From NCBI GenBank assembly GCA_002426195.1, contig DIOT01000005.1:96164-160163 (forward strand): a DNA stretch of 64,000 bases. The letters run 5' to 3'. Shown in pieces: positions 1 to 9,134 of this stretch. This DNA is from Bacteroidales bacterium UBA5507 (GTDB lineage Bacteria > Bacteroidota > Bacteroidia > Bacteroidales > Lentimicrobiaceae). The notes below the pieces were generated by a model that was not told where the DNA came from, searched no databases, and saw only the letters and a program-made list of their open reading frames with translations. Position 1 is the first letter of the stretch. Each line of letters begins with the position of its first letter. The position numbers and the translations under genes were made by a program.

Positions 1-1210
1 ACTTTGCTATCCTGTCTGTACGACTTGCTGATCCGGTTTTAATTAACCCTGTATTCAAAGCTACAGCAAGGTCAGCAATTGTAGTATCCTCAGTTTCACC
101 CGATCTATGACTCATAACAGCAGTATATCCATTTCTGTATGCCATATTAACTGCATCAATAGTTTCGGTAAGAGTTCCAATCTGATTTACTTTAACCAGG
201 ATCGAGTTAGCCACTCCACGCTCAATACCAAGTTTAAGTCTTTCAGAGTTAGTAACAAAAAGATCATCACCAACAAGTTGAACTTTACTTCCCATTGTAT
301 CAGTCATGAGTTTCCAGCCGTCCCAGTCATCCTCAGCCATACCATCTTCAATGGAAATGATAGGATAATTATTCACCCAATTCTTCCAGTAATCAACCAT
401 TTGAGCTGGAGTCAGCTTATCACCGGTTGATTTGTGCAGGTGATAAACTTTTTCTTCAGGAAGATAATATTCTGACGATGCAGGATCAAGTGCTAAGTAG
501 ATATCTTGTCCAGGTTTATAACCTGCTTTCTCAATAGCCTGAAGAATAACCTTTACCGCTTCCTCGTTAGATTTAAGGTTTGGAGCAAAACCGCCTTCGT
601 CGCCCACATTTGTAGAATAACCACTTTTCTTGAGTACTGATTTCAGGTTATGGAACACTTCTGCACCCATGCGAAGAGCTTCAGTGAAATTGTTAGCACC
701 AACCGGCATAATCATGAATTCCTGGAAGTCAATTGCATTATCGGCATGTGATCCTCCATTGATGATATTCATCATAGGTATTGGAAGAGTATTGGCATTT
801 ACGCCTCCAATATATCTGTAGAGAAACTGACCGGAGAGTTGAGCTGCAGCATGAGCTACTGCAAGAGAAATACCAAGAATAGCATTGGCACCCAAATTGC
901 CCTTATTTGGTGTTCCATCTAGTTCGATCATTCGGGCATCAATCTCATTTTGTTCAAAAACAGAGTAGCCCTTAAGCTCTTCTGCAAGGATGCTGTTGAC
1001 GTTCTTTACAGCCTGTAATACACCCTTTCCCATATAAACTTTAGCATCACCATCACGTAGTTCAACAGCTTCGTGCACGCCGGTTGAAGCTCCGGACGGA
1101 ACAGCAGCCCTTCCAAGTATTCCACTTGTTGTGTAAACATCTACTTCAATAGTAGGATTGCCTCGTGAATCTAAGATTTGACGGGCAACAATGTTTGAAA
1201 TTGTACTCAT
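1..1210 (-). CDS. eno: Enolase, C-terminus cut by window edge
   Basis: Glycolytic enolase, converting 2-phosphoglycerate to phosphoenolpyruvate in the cytosol. The reverse strand from the ATG at 1208-1210 reads MSTISNIVARQILDSRGNPT, the typical enolase start with the DSRGNPT motif. The frame stays open to the window edge, where it reads LIKTGSASRTDRIAK, the conserved tail region; about 403 residues are present of a usual 425-435, so only the last few dozen are missing. It lies downstream of rplQ in the same direction, behind an intrinsic terminator, so it probably has its own promoter. Identity is certain; the end is not seen. Confidence 0.97.
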   Translation of the reverse strand, partial: MSTISNIVARQILDSRGNPTIEVDVYTTSGILGRAAVPSGASTGVHEAVELRDGDAKVYMGKGVLQAVKNVNSILAEELKGYSVFEQNEIDARMIELDGTPNKGNLGANAILGISLAVAHAAAQLSGQFLYRYIGGVNANTLPIPMMNIINGGSHADNAIDFQEFMIMPVGANNFTEALRMGAEVFHNLKSVLKKSGYSTNVGDEGGFAPNLKSNEEAVKVILQAIEKAGYKPGQDIYLALDPASSEYYLPEEKVYHLHKSTGDKLTPAQMVDYWKNWVNNYPIISIEDGMAEDDWDGWKLMTDTMGSKVQLVGDDLFVTNSERLKLGIERGVANSILVKVNQIGTLTETIDAVNMAYRNGYTAVMSHRSGETEDTTIADLAVALNTGLIKTGSASRTDRIAK

Positions 1211-1260
1211 ACTTAATATTTTATTAAATTGTTATTTCGTTGAACTGAAAATAATAAACA

Positions 1261-1293
1261 AAAAAGAGGACAAAGCTATTAAACTTCATCCTC
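1261..1293 (-). terminator. Intrinsic terminator after rplQ
   Basis: On the minus strand GAGGA (1289-1293 complement) pairs with TCCTC (1266-1270 complement), with an inner AAG/CTT pairing, followed by a run of T residues (1261-1265 complement). It sits between rplQ and eno and would end the long ribosomal transcript. A TAGCTTTG box lies inside the hairpin (1271-1278, minus), but no matching -33 element was found. Confidence 0.7.
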
Positions 1294-1314
1294 ATTCTTT
1301 CTTAAAAGATTATA

Positions 1315-1824
1315 TTAATCCTTATTTTCAGCATTATTATCATTTGATATTTCAGCAGATGGTTTATCCTCAGCAACTGGAACATCAGTTTTTGGGCCCT
1401 TAACTTTAGCGCGGCTTCTACGTGTTGTTTTAACTTTAGGAGCTTCTTTAGCAGCAAGCAAGTTTTCGTTAAAATCAACTAGCTCCATCATACACATATC
1501 AGCATTATCACCTAGTCGTGTACCAGTTTTTAAGATACGGGTATATCCACCAGGACGAGTAGCAACCTTAACAGCAACATCTCTGAATAAAGCAGAAACA
1601 GCTTCTTTTGATTGCAGGTATGAGAATACCATACGGCGTGAGTGAGTTGAGTCAGTCTTTGAGCGGGTAATAAGTGGCTCAATATATGATCTCAGGGCTT
1701 TAGCCTTGGCAAGCGTTGTATTTATGCGTTTGTGAAGAATAAGCGAGGTAGCCATATTCGACAACATAGCTTTACGATGGGCGCTGGTCCTACCAAGGTG
1801 ATTGACTTTCTTTCCGTGTCTCAT
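1315..1824 (-). CDS. rplQ: 50S ribosomal protein L17
   Basis: Large-subunit protein L17, 169 residues, starting MRHGKKVNHLGRTSAHRKAM. The first ~120 residues are the conserved L17 fold; the remaining ~45 are a charged, low-complexity tail (KTTRRSRAKVKG, then an acidic end), an extension common in Bacteroidetes and absent from E. coli L17 (127 aa). It is the last gene of the alpha operon, 7 bases after rpoA, and is followed by an intrinsic terminator. Confidence 0.97.
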   Translation of the reverse strand: MRHGKKVNHLGRTSAHRKAMLSNMATSLILHKRINTTLAKAKALRSYIEPLITRSKTDSTHSRRMVFSYLQSKEAVSALFRDVAVKVATRPGGYTRILKTGTRLGDNADMCMMELVDFNENLLAAKEAPKVKTTRRSRAKVKGPKTDVPVAEDKPSAEISNDNNAENKD

Positions 1825-1831
1825 TGTTCAA

Positions 1832-2824
1832 TTAATCCTTATCAAGTTTATATTTTGCGACATTCATACCGAATTCCAGGTTCTTTGATTTAACTAGGTC
1901 TTCCAGCTCAGTAAGTGATTTCTTACCAAAGTTCCTGAACTTCAACAAATCATTTTTATTATAAGATACCAGTTCGCCTAATGTTTCAACATCAGCAGCT
2001 TTCAGGCAGTTAAGTGCTCTCACAGAGAGGTCCATATCAACCAACTTGGTCTTAAGCAGCTGGCGAATATGTAATGAAGTTTCATCAAACTCATCATTAA
2101 CAGTCTTCTCTTCAGCATCGATGGTGATCTTTTCATCGGAGAACAACATAAAGTGATGAATAAGGATACGTGCAGCCTCTTTAAGCGCATCTTTTGGCAT
2201 AATAGAGCCATCCGAAGCTATCTCCAATACCAGCTTTTCATAGTCAGTCTTCTGTTCGACGCGGAAATTTTCGATTGTATATTTTACATTCTTTATCGGA
2301 GTGTGAATTGAATCGATAGCTATAGTCCCAACTGGTGCATTAGCTACTTTATTCTCTTCAGCAGGAACGTATCCACGACCTTTATCAATTGACATATCAA
2401 TTATCAACTTAACAGAAGGTTCCATGTGGCAGATTTCAACGTCCGGATTCAATACCTGGAATACCGACAAGAATTTGTTAATATCGCCGGCTTTAAAAGT
2501 ATCCTGACCGGAGATAACCACTCTTATATTTTCACTGGTTTCAGACTCTAAAAGTCGTTTAAAGCGAATTTTCTTCAGATTAAGAATGATATCAGTTACA
2601 TCTTCCACTACTCCCTTGATAGAAGAAAATTCCATATCAACTCCTTCAATCCGTATGGAGGTGATTGCAAATCCCTCAAGTGAGGAGAGGAGTATTCTCC
2701 GCAGGGCATTACCGATAGTGATACCGAAACCAGGTTCCAAAGGTCTGAATTCGAAAATACCTTTAGAATCATCAGCTTCGATCATAATAACCTTCTCAGG
2801 TTTTTGAAATGCTAATATTGCCAT
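1832..2824 (-). CDS. rpoA: RNA polymerase alpha subunit
   Basis: Alpha subunit of RNA polymerase, 330 residues, the usual length. Residues ~1-235 form the dimerisation and assembly domain (LEPGFGITIGNALRRILLSS near the start). Residues ~255-320 form the alpha-CTD that binds DNA and activators (DLSVRALNCLKAADVETLGE, then KSLTELEDLVKSKNL). It lies between rpsD and rplQ, the classic alpha-operon order. Confidence 0.98.
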   Translation of the reverse strand: MAILAFQKPEKVIMIEADDSKGIFEFRPLEPGFGITIGNALRRILLSSLEGFAITSIRIEGVDMEFSSIKGVVEDVTDIILNLKKIRFKRLLESETSENIRVVISGQDTFKAGDINKFLSVFQVLNPDVEICHMEPSVKLIIDMSIDKGRGYVPAEENKVANAPVGTIAIDSIHTPIKNVKYTIENFRVEQKTDYEKLVLEIASDGSIMPKDALKEAARILIHHFMLFSDEKITIDAEEKTVNDEFDETSLHIRQLLKTKLVDMDLSVRALNCLKAADVETLGELVSYNKNDLLKFRNFGKKSLTELEDLVKSKNLEFGMNVAKYKLDKD

Positions 2825-2867
2825 ATTTTCTTCCTCTTGAGTAATAAATTAATTAACCTTAAAATCA

Positions 2868-3473
2868 TTATTTTGAATACAACTCAACGATGAATTGCTC
2901 TTTAATAGTTTCAGGAATATCTTCACGGGCAGGTAATCCTGTCAACTTTCCTGTTAACAGATTTCCATCCCATTCCAACCATGGATAACTATTACGTTTG
3001 CCTGCTAATGAATTCTGAATCACTTCAAGAGATTTAGCTCTTTCTCTAACAGCTATTAGGTCACCTACCTTAAGTTCATAAGAAGGAACATTAACAACTG
3101 AACCATTGACTACGATGTGGCAATGTGTAACTAATTGGCGAGCTGCATTACGAGTAGGCGCAATACCTAAACGATAAACAACATTATCAAGTCTTAATTC
3201 AATTAACTGGAGAAGGATTTCACCGGTAATACCTTTTTTACGGGTAGCTTTATGGAAAATATTTTTAAATTGTTTTTCCAATATACCATAAGTGTATTTT
3301 GCTTTCTGCTTTTCCTGAAGCTGAGTGCCGTACTCAGAAAGTTTTTTACGCCTTTTATTGTTACCATGCATCCCGGGAGCATAATTCTTCTTTTCGAAAT
3401 ATTTATCCGGACCGTAAATAGGTTCTTTAAACTTACGTGCAATTTTGGTTTTTGGACCTGTGTACCTGGCCAT
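2868..3473 (-). CDS. rpsD: 30S ribosomal protein S4
   Basis: Primary 16S rRNA-binding protein, 201 residues. It begins MARYTGPKTKIARKFKEPIY and contains the S4 RNA-binding domain around residues 90-155 (RLDNVVYRLGIAPTRNAARQ). It has no N-terminal zinc-binding cysteines, so it is the zinc-free form. A ~100-base leader containing a small hairpin separates it from rpsK, the widest gap in this part of the cluster; S4 represses its own operon in other bacteria, so that leader is a reasonable place for control. Confidence 0.97.
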   Translation of the reverse strand: MARYTGPKTKIARKFKEPIYGPDKYFEKKNYAPGMHGNNKRRKKLSEYGTQLQEKQKAKYTYGILEKQFKNIFHKATRKKGITGEILLQLIELRLDNVVYRLGIAPTRNAARQLVTHCHIVVNGSVVNVPSYELKVGDLIAVRERAKSLEVIQNSLAGKRNSYPWLEWDGNLLTGKLTGLPAREDIPETIKEQFIVELYSK

Positions 3474-3551
3474 AATTACTTTATTATTTTATTTTCTATT
3501 GTTTCTAAATATTGAGAGGCTCATCGTCAAACCATCTATGTAAAAGCAACC

Positions 3552-3567
3552 GATGTAGCCCGACATC
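3552..3567 (-). promoter_or_regulatory. Hairpin in rpsK-rpsD leader
   Basis: GATGT/ACATC stem with a six-base GC-rich loop inside the unusually long gap between rpsK and rpsD. It could be part of an S4 autoregulatory site or an mRNA processing signal; with only five base pairs the case is weak. Confidence 0.3.
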
Positions 3568-3573
3568 TTAATA

Positions 3574-3963
3574 TTATACTCTACGTCTTTTTGGAGGACG
3601 ACAGCCATTATGTGGCATAGGAGTTACATCCATAATTTCGGTTACTTCAATCCCTGAAGAATGTATTGTACGGATAGCTGATTCACGTCCCGATCCCGGT
3701 CCTTTTACAAAAACCTTAACCTTACGAAGACCGGCATCAAATGCCACCTTCGAACAGTCGGTTGCAGCCATCTGAGCAGCATATGGAGTGTTCTTCTTTG
3801 AACCTCTGAATCCCATTTTACCTGCTGATGCCCAACTAATAACCTGTCCTGAATTATTAGTCAGTGAGATAATAATATTGTTGAATGAGGCCGTTACATA
3901 TGCATGACCTATCGGATCAACTTTAACTACTTTTTTCTTTGATGTTTTAGCAGTTTTTGCCAT
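3574..3963 (-). CDS. rpsK: 30S ribosomal protein S11
   Basis: Platform protein of the small subunit, 129 residues, ending in the conserved HNGCRPPKRRRV. The central block GSGRESAIRTIHSSGIEVTE is typical of S11. It stands between rpsM and rpsD in the alpha operon. Confidence 0.98.
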   Translation of the reverse strand: MAKTAKTSKKKVVKVDPIGHAYVTASFNNIIISLTNNSGQVISWASAGKMGFRGSKKNTPYAAQMAATDCSKVAFDAGLRKVKVFVKGPGSGRESAIRTIHSSGIEVTEIMDVTPMPHNGCRPPKRRRV

Positions 3964-4014
3964 AACAGTTTGTTTTCTCTTTCTAAAGTTAAATACTGAT
4001 CAAGGGATTAACCA

Positions 4015-4395
4015 TTAACCCTTCGTTGCTTTCTTCTTGTTTGCAACGGTTTTTTTCTTGCCTTTACGAGTACGGGCATTATTCTTTGTACTCTGTCCGC
4101 GAAGAGGAAGTCCTAAACGATGACGAATACCACGATAGCAACCAATGTCCATTAACCTCTTAATATTGGTTTGCACTTCAGTGCGCAATGCTCCTTCTAC
4201 TTTTATCTCATCAGAAATAATTGTACGAATAGCATTCTGCTCGTCGTCATTCCAGTCCTGAACTTTTTTATTAACATCGATACCTGCAGTGTGCAATATT
4301 CTCTGAGCAGTGCTGCGTCCAATGCCATAAATGTAGGTTAATCCTATTTCGCCTCTTTTGTTCTTGGGTATATCAATACCAGCAATACGTGCCAT
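4015..4395 (-). CDS. rpsM: 30S ribosomal protein S13
   Basis: Head protein of the small subunit that contacts the P-site tRNA and bridges to the large subunit. It has 126 residues, starts MARIAGIDIPKNKRGEIGLT and has a lysine-rich tail (KGKKKTVANKKKATKG). It follows rpmJ as first gene of the alpha operon part. Confidence 0.98.
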   Translation of the reverse strand: MARIAGIDIPKNKRGEIGLTYIYGIGRSTAQRILHTAGIDVNKKVQDWNDDEQNAIRTIISDEIKVEGALRTEVQTNIKRLMDIGCYRGIRHRLGLPLRGQSTKNNARTRKGKKKTVANKKKATKG

Positions 4396-4420
4396 ATATT
4401 GTTATTTGTTGTAACGTTAA

Positions 4421-4537
4421 TTATCCTTGTCTTTGTTTGTATTTAGGGTTCTTTTTGTTGATAATGTACAACCTTCCCTTTCTTCTGACTATCTTACAGT
4501 CAGGTGTTCTTTTCTTAACGGATGCTCTTACTTTCAT
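4421..4537 (-). CDS. rpmJ: 50S ribosomal protein L36, zinc-free form
   Basis: Reading the minus strand from the ATG at 4535-4537 gives a 38-residue protein beginning MKVRASVKKRTPDCKIVRRK and ending NPKYKQRQG. This is L36. Only one cysteine (C14) remains; the zinc-binding cysteines and histidine of the C+ form are lost, so it needs no zinc. It sits between infA and rpsM as in most bacteria. Confidence 0.95.
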   Translation of the reverse strand: MKVRASVKKRTPDCKIVRRKGRLYIINKKNPKYKQRQG

Positions 4538-4557
4538 TTTATAATAAGATGGTTTGT

Positions 4558-4776
4558 TTATTTATATCGGAATATAATTCTTCCTTTACTCAAATCATAA
4601 GGCGACATTTCGAGCTTTACTTTATCACCTGGGAGGATTTTGATGTAGTGCATCCTCATCTTACCCGAAATGTGAGCAGTGATAATGTGCCCGTTCTCAA
4701 GTTCAACACGAAACATTGCGTTACCTAATGATTCAGTAACTGTTCCATCTTGTTCTATTGAAATTTGCTTCGCCAT
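4558..4776 (-). CDS. infA: Translation initiation factor IF-1
   Basis: 72-residue single OB-fold protein, the standard length; starts MAKQISIEQDGTVTESLGNA and carries GKMRMHYIKILPGDKVKLEM. IF-1 binds the A site during initiation. It lies between map and rpmJ, 10 bases after map. Confidence 0.98.
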   Translation of the reverse strand: MAKQISIEQDGTVTESLGNAMFRVELENGHIITAHISGKMRMHYIKILPGDKVKLEMSPYDLSKGRIIFRYK

Positions 4777-4786
4777 TTATTATTAT

Positions 4787-5569
4787 TTAATTTACTTTTT
4801 CTTTTAAAACCTCTTCTATTTCATCAAATGATGATAATATTTTAGTCCCGTTGTCGGTGATGGCTATCTGGTGCTCATAATGCGCTGACGGCTTTCTGTC
4901 TGCCGTTCTTATTGTCCATCCATCCCTGTCTTGTGTTACATTCTTTGTCCCCATGTTAATCATAGGCTCTATACAAATAACTAAGCCTGGTTTTAACATG
5001 ATTCCCTCACCTCTTTTCCCATAATTAGGTACTTCCGGTCTTTCGTGTAAGTTCTTACCTATTCCATGTCCAACCAAATCTCTTACCACACCATAACCAA
5101 AACCTTCCACATAAGTTTGAATTTCATAACCAATGTTTCCAATTCTACTACCTGCCTTAGCAACACTAATACCAAGATATAGGGATTCTTTAGTACGTTG
5201 CATCAGTAATAACTTTTCTTCCGAAACCTCACCAACTGCAAATGTATAAGCCGAATCACCGTAAAAGCCATTCATTACAGTACCACAATCCACTGACACT
5301 ATGTCACCTTCCTGCAAAATCTGATCACCGGGGAATCCATGAACCACCACATCATTAACAGAAATGCAAAGTGCGGAGGGGAAGCCATTATATCCCTTGA
5401 ATGCCGGAACTGCATTATGATCGCGGATAAATGTCTCTGCAATCCTATCCAATTCCTTTGTTTTAATTCCGGGTTGAATAACTTTGGCTACTTCTGCCAG
5501 GGTTTTTCCAACAAGCAAAGAACTCTGTTGTATTAATTCTATTTCTTCGTTCGATTTATAATAAATCAT
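4787..5569 (-). CDS. map: Methionine aminopeptidase, type I
   Basis: Removes the N-terminal methionine of new proteins. 260 residues, the short type I form with no extension. The dinuclear metal ligands are visible: Asp in VSVDCGT, Asp in GDSAYTF, His in LVGHGIG, Glu in ICIEPM and Glu in YEHQIAIT. It lies 10 bases behind secY, a common arrangement in the spc operon. Confidence 0.97.
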   Translation of the reverse strand: MIYYKSNEEIELIQQSSLLVGKTLAEVAKVIQPGIKTKELDRIAETFIRDHNAVPAFKGYNGFPSALCISVNDVVVHGFPGDQILQEGDIVSVDCGTVMNGFYGDSAYTFAVGEVSEEKLLLMQRTKESLYLGISVAKAGSRIGNIGYEIQTYVEGFGYGVVRDLVGHGIGKNLHERPEVPNYGKRGEGIMLKPGLVICIEPMINMGTKNVTQDRDGWTIRTADRKPSAHYEHQIAITDNGTKILSSFDEIEEVLKEKVN

Positions 5570-5579
5570 CTTCTGTGAA

Positions 5580-6935
5580 TTACATACTGATCGATGAACG
5601 ACCCTTAATACGACCCGATTTTGTTAATCCATCGTAATGACGCATTAAGAGGTGACTTTCAATCTGCTGTAGAGTATCAAGAACTACACCAACAAGAATA
5701 AGTAATGAAGTTCCACCATAAAAATTAGCAAATTGCGATGTTACTCCAATCTGGCCAACTAATGCCGGCATTATTGCAACAAATGCCAGGAATATTGATC
5801 CGGGAAGAGTAATACGCGACATAATCTGATCGATAAATTCAGCAGTCTTTTTTCCTGGTTTTACTCCAGGTATAAAGCCATTATTTTTCTTCATATCCTC
5901 AGCCATCTGATTAGGATTAATTGTGATAGCTGTATAGAAATAAGTAAACGCAATAATTAAAATAGCGAATACAAAATTATACCAAAAACCATTAACATTC
6001 GTAAAAGTGGCTGCAAATCCCGATAATGATTCAGATTGTGCAAAGCCTGCCAATGTTAAGGGTAAGAACATAATTGCCTGAGCAAAAATAATAGGCATAA
6101 CTCCGGCAGCATTTACCTTTAAAGGAATATACTGACGAACTCCGCCATATTGTTTATTTCCAACTATTCTCTTGGCATATTGTACTGGAATTTTACGTGT
6201 TCCCTGAACAAGCAGGATACAGACGAGTATAACAGCTACAAGAACAGCCAACTCAATGATAAAGATAACCAAACCTCCACCCTGCTGTTCCATACGTGAA
6301 ACAAGTTCACCAAAGAGTGCAAATGGGAGACGAGCAATAATACCGATCATAATGATCAGAGAAATACCATTACCTATACCTTTATCAGTGATTCTTTCAC
6401 CAAGCCACATAATGAAAAGAGTTCCTGCAATAAGAATTACGACAGATGAAACCCAGAAAAATGTTCCCGGTGATGTGACAGCCGGATCAAAAGGAGCAAT
6501 AGCTTGAGTTGGTAATTGTGAAATAAGGTTAGCAATATAAGCCGGAGCTTGGAAACCTGTTATTATCACAGTCAAATATCTGGTAATCTGATTGATTTTC
6601 TTTCTACCACTTTCACCTTCTTTTTGAAGCTTCTGGAAATATGGAATAGCCATACCTAACAATTGCACCACGATAGATGCAGAGATGTAAGGCATGATAC
6701 CAAGAGCAAAAATAGAAGCATTAGAGAAAGCGCCACCCGAAAACATATTGAGCAATCCAAGCAAACCACCTTCAGTCTGATCTTGGAGAGAAGCCAATTG
6801 ATTGGGATCAATTCCCGGCAGTGTAACATAAGATCCAAACCTGTAAATAAGTATTATACCAAGAGTATAGAATATACGTTTACGAAGATCCTCGATCTTA
6901 TAAATGTTTCTTATTGTTTGAATTAATCTTTTCAT
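5580..6935 (-). CDS. secY: Protein translocase subunit SecY
   Basis: Channel-forming subunit of the SecYEG translocon in the inner membrane. 451 residues with about ten hydrophobic helices; starts MKRLIQTIRNIYKIEDLRKR, carries the plug-region motif RFGSYVTLPGIDP and the cytosolic loop GTRKIPVQYAKR. The C-terminus (SHLLMRHYDGLTKSGRIKGR) matches SecY. It lies between rplO and map. Confidence 0.98.
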   Translation of the reverse strand: MKRLIQTIRNIYKIEDLRKRIFYTLGIILIYRFGSYVTLPGIDPNQLASLQDQTEGGLLGLLNMFSGGAFSNASIFALGIMPYISASIVVQLLGMAIPYFQKLQKEGESGRKKINQITRYLTVIITGFQAPAYIANLISQLPTQAIAPFDPAVTSPGTFFWVSSVVILIAGTLFIMWLGERITDKGIGNGISLIIMIGIIARLPFALFGELVSRMEQQGGGLVIFIIELAVLVAVILVCILLVQGTRKIPVQYAKRIVGNKQYGGVRQYIPLKVNAAGVMPIIFAQAIMFLPLTLAGFAQSESLSGFAATFTNVNGFWYNFVFAILIIAFTYFYTAITINPNQMAEDMKKNNGFIPGVKPGKKTAEFIDQIMSRITLPGSIFLAFVAIMPALVGQIGVTSQFANFYGGTSLLILVGVVLDTLQQIESHLLMRHYDGLTKSGRIKGRSSISM

Positions 6936-6942
6936 CTAAGGT

Positions 6943-7389
6943 TTAGATTTTAGTGGCCTGACCTCCGTTAGATTCAATTGCTTTAGCAGCATTGGCAGAA
7001 AAAGCATGAGCTTTAACTTCTACCTTAGCGGTGAATTCACCTCTGCCAAGTATTTTAATTCTATCGTTTTTAGATGCAATACCACTCTCTATTAAGGTAT
7101 TAATATCTATTACTTCAACATTAAGAGAAGTAGCTAATTCCTGGATAACATCGAGGTTAATACTACGGTATTCAACACGGTTTATATTTCTGAAACCGTA
7201 TTTTGGCAACCGTCTGTATATAGGCATCTGACCGCCTTCAAAACCCACTTTTCTGCTATAACCTGAGCGAGACTTAGCACCTTTGTGACCACGTGTAGAT
7301 GTACCTCCGCGACCTGAGCCCTGACCTCGTCCGATTCGTTTACTATTCTTAGTTGAACCTGCAGCTGGTTTAAGATTACTTAAATCCAT
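6943..7389 (-). CDS. rplO: 50S ribosomal protein L15
   Basis: 148 residues; the N-terminal glycine- and arginine-rich segment (KRIGRGQGSGRGGTSTRGHK) threads into 23S rRNA and is diagnostic. It precedes secY by 7 bases. Confidence 0.98.
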   Translation of the reverse strand: MDLSNLKPAAGSTKNSKRIGRGQGSGRGGTSTRGHKGAKSRSGYSRKVGFEGGQMPIYRRLPKYGFRNINRVEYRSINLDVIQELATSLNVEVIDINTLIESGIASKNDRIKILGRGEFTAKVEVKAHAFSANAAKAIESNGGQATKI

Positions 7390-7417
7390 AATATCTTATC
7401 GTTAACTTAGTTGTTAA

Positions 7418-7597
7418 TTAAATTTCTTCCACTTTGAGCAAGTGATTGATTTTTGCAATCATGCCTTCGATCTGAGGTGTTGCAACCACATCAACAGGCC
7501 TTCCCATCCTTGAAATACCCAGAGCTTTCAAAGTTCTTTTCTGGCGTTCGGGCTGCTTTATACCACTTTTTATCTGTGTAACTCTCAATTTTTTCAT
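7418..7597 (-). CDS. rpmD: 50S ribosomal protein L30
   Basis: Short gene read from the ATG at 7595-7597: 59 residues, starting MKKLRVTQIKSGIKQPERQK and containing the L30 signature around ALGISRMGRPVDV, then PQIEGMIAKINHLL. It lies between rpsE and rplO, its normal place in the spc operon. Confidence 0.95.
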   Translation of the reverse strand: MKKLRVTQIKSGIKQPERQKRTLKALGISRMGRPVDVVATPQIEGMIAKINHLLKVEEI

Positions 7598-7622
7598 GTT
7601 GGTATTATTTTTAGCGGTTATA

Positions 7623-8141
7623 TTAACCGTTGAACACTTTATTCAGATCAACGCCACGGAGTTGAGCAACAGCGTAAGCATCACGCATATTCACGAGAGC
7701 ATCGATAGTTGCTTTCACTACGCTATGTGGATTCGATGAACCCTTTGACTTAGCAAGTACGTCCTTAACACCCACACTTTCCAAAACAGCACGCATAGCA
7801 CCACCAGCAATTACACCAGTACCAGGAGTAGCAGGTTTCACAAATACTAACGCTCCACCATACTTACCAAGCTGTTCGTGAGGGATAGTACCTTTCAGTA
7901 CCGGAACTTTTACCAAGTTCTTTTTTGCATCATCAACGCCCTTTGCAATTGCTGCAGTTACTTCTTTTGCTTTACCCAAGCCATAACCAACCACTCCATT
8001 TTCATTTCCAACTACAACAATAGCTGAGAAGCTAAAGGTTCTACCTCCTTTGGTTACTTTGGTAACTCTTTGAATACTCACCAGGCGGTCTTTAAATTCT
8101 ATCTCGCTGGATTTTACTCTTTTAATATTTGTGTTTGCCAT
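7623..8141 (-). CDS. rpsE: 30S ribosomal protein S5
   Basis: 172 residues: double-stranded RNA-binding-like N-terminal domain (ESEIEFKDRLVSIQRVTK-like start, GGRTFSFSAIVVVGN) and C-terminal domain (GSSNPHSVVKATIDAL). S5 sits at the mRNA entry site and helps accuracy. It follows rplR by 5 bases. Confidence 0.97.
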   Translation of the reverse strand: MANTNIKRVKSSEIEFKDRLVSIQRVTKVTKGGRTFSFSAIVVVGNENGVVGYGLGKAKEVTAAIAKGVDDAKKNLVKVPVLKGTIPHEQLGKYGGALVFVKPATPGTGVIAGGAMRAVLESVGVKDVLAKSKGSSNPHSVVKATIDALVNMRDAYAVAQLRGVDLNKVFNG

Positions 8142-8146
8142 TTGCG

Positions 8147-8509
8147 TTAAAATTTAAGGCCTCCTTCTCTGGCCGCTTCAGCTAATGATTTGATTCTACC
8201 ATGGTACAAATATCCGTTGCGGTCAAATACCACTTTTTCGATTCCGGCCTCGACTGCTTTCTTGGCGATAAGCTGACCAACCAGCTTAGCTTGCTCAATT
8301 TTAGCAACGGTGTTTCCTGCAATTTCAGGAACGAGTGACGATGCTGAAACAATAGTTCTTCCTTCCAGATCATTTATAATCTGTGCATAGATCTGTTTAT
8401 TGCTTCTGAACACTGTCAACCTTGGCTGCTCAGGGCTTCCGTAAACTACCTTACGTATTCTGAGTTTAATCCTGTGCCTTCTGTATTCTTTTCTGTTCTT
8501 AATAGCCAT
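8147..8509 (-). CDS. rplR: 50S ribosomal protein L18
   Basis: 5S rRNA-binding protein, 120 residues. Motifs QPRLTVFRSNKQIYAQII and FDRNGYLYHGRIKSLAEAAR are characteristic. It lies between rplF and rpsE; a GC-rich hairpin stands in the 50-base gap before it. Confidence 0.97.
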   Translation of the reverse strand: MAIKNRKEYRRHRIKLRIRKVVYGSPEQPRLTVFRSNKQIYAQIINDLEGRTIVSASSLVPEIAGNTVAKIEQAKLVGQLIAKKAVEAGIEKVVFDRNGYLYHGRIKSLAEAAREGGLKF

Positions 8510-8527
8510 CCTGCTTTAAGGAATTTT

Positions 8528-8546
8528 GTTCCGGAATACCCGGAAC
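8528..8546 (-). promoter_or_regulatory. Intercistronic hairpin between rplF and rplR
   Basis: GTTCCGG (8528-8534) pairs perfectly with CCGGAAC (8540-8546) around a five-base loop. No T-run follows on the minus strand, so it is not a classical terminator; it may mark a processing site or adjust rplR expression. Confidence 0.45.
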
Positions 8547-8559
8547 GGGTTATTTAATA

Positions 8560-9117
8560 TTATTTATCAGATGCTGATTTTCCTGCTTTCTTCTTAACTA
8601 CTTCACCCATGAAGCGAATACCCTTGCCTTTATATGGTTCAGGTTTACGCATCGACCTGATCTTAGCAGCTACTTGTCCTAATAATTGCTTGTCAAAAGA
8701 AGTAAGAGTAATAGTTGGGTTTTTACCTCTTTCTGCTGCAGTAGTTACTGTAACTTCGGCCGGCATTTCAAAAAATATAGCGTGTGAGTATCCTAAAGCA
8801 AGTTCGAGTACATTATTTACTACAGTTGCTTTATAACCAACACCTACCAGTTCCTGGGTAATAGTAAAACCTTCAGATACACCTTTAACCATATTTGCTA
8901 AAAGTGAGCGATAAAGACCATGCTTTGATCTTATATCCTGTTCTTCATTTGCTCTTTTCAGAGTGAGGTGGTTATCCTCTACCTTAAGCATAACATTAGG
9001 ATCAACTTTCTGAGTAAGAGTTCCAAGCTTGCCTTTAACAGTAATTACATTATCGTCTGCTATAGAGATCTGAACACCTGCAGGGATAACGATTGGCATT
9101 TTTCCTATTCTTGACAT
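8560..9117 (-). CDS. rplF: 50S ribosomal protein L6
   Basis: 185 residues with two similar RNA-binding domains; begins MSRIGKMPIVIPAGVQISIA and ends with the conserved RKPEPYKGKGIRFMGEVVKK. It lies between rpsH and rplR. Confidence 0.98.
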   Translation of the reverse strand: MSRIGKMPIVIPAGVQISIADDNVITVKGKLGTLTQKVDPNVMLKVEDNHLTLKRANEEQDIRSKHGLYRSLLANMVKGVSEGFTITQELVGVGYKATVVNNVLELALGYSHAIFFEMPAEVTVTTAAERGKNPTITLTSFDKQLLGQVAAKIRSMRKPEPYKGKGIRFMGEVVKKKAGKSASDK

Positions 9118-9134
9118 CGTACGTTCTCCTTTGT

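Noticed and set aside
107..821. Plus-strand open frames
   Set aside because: They are antisense shadows of eno, which runs through this region on the minus strand.
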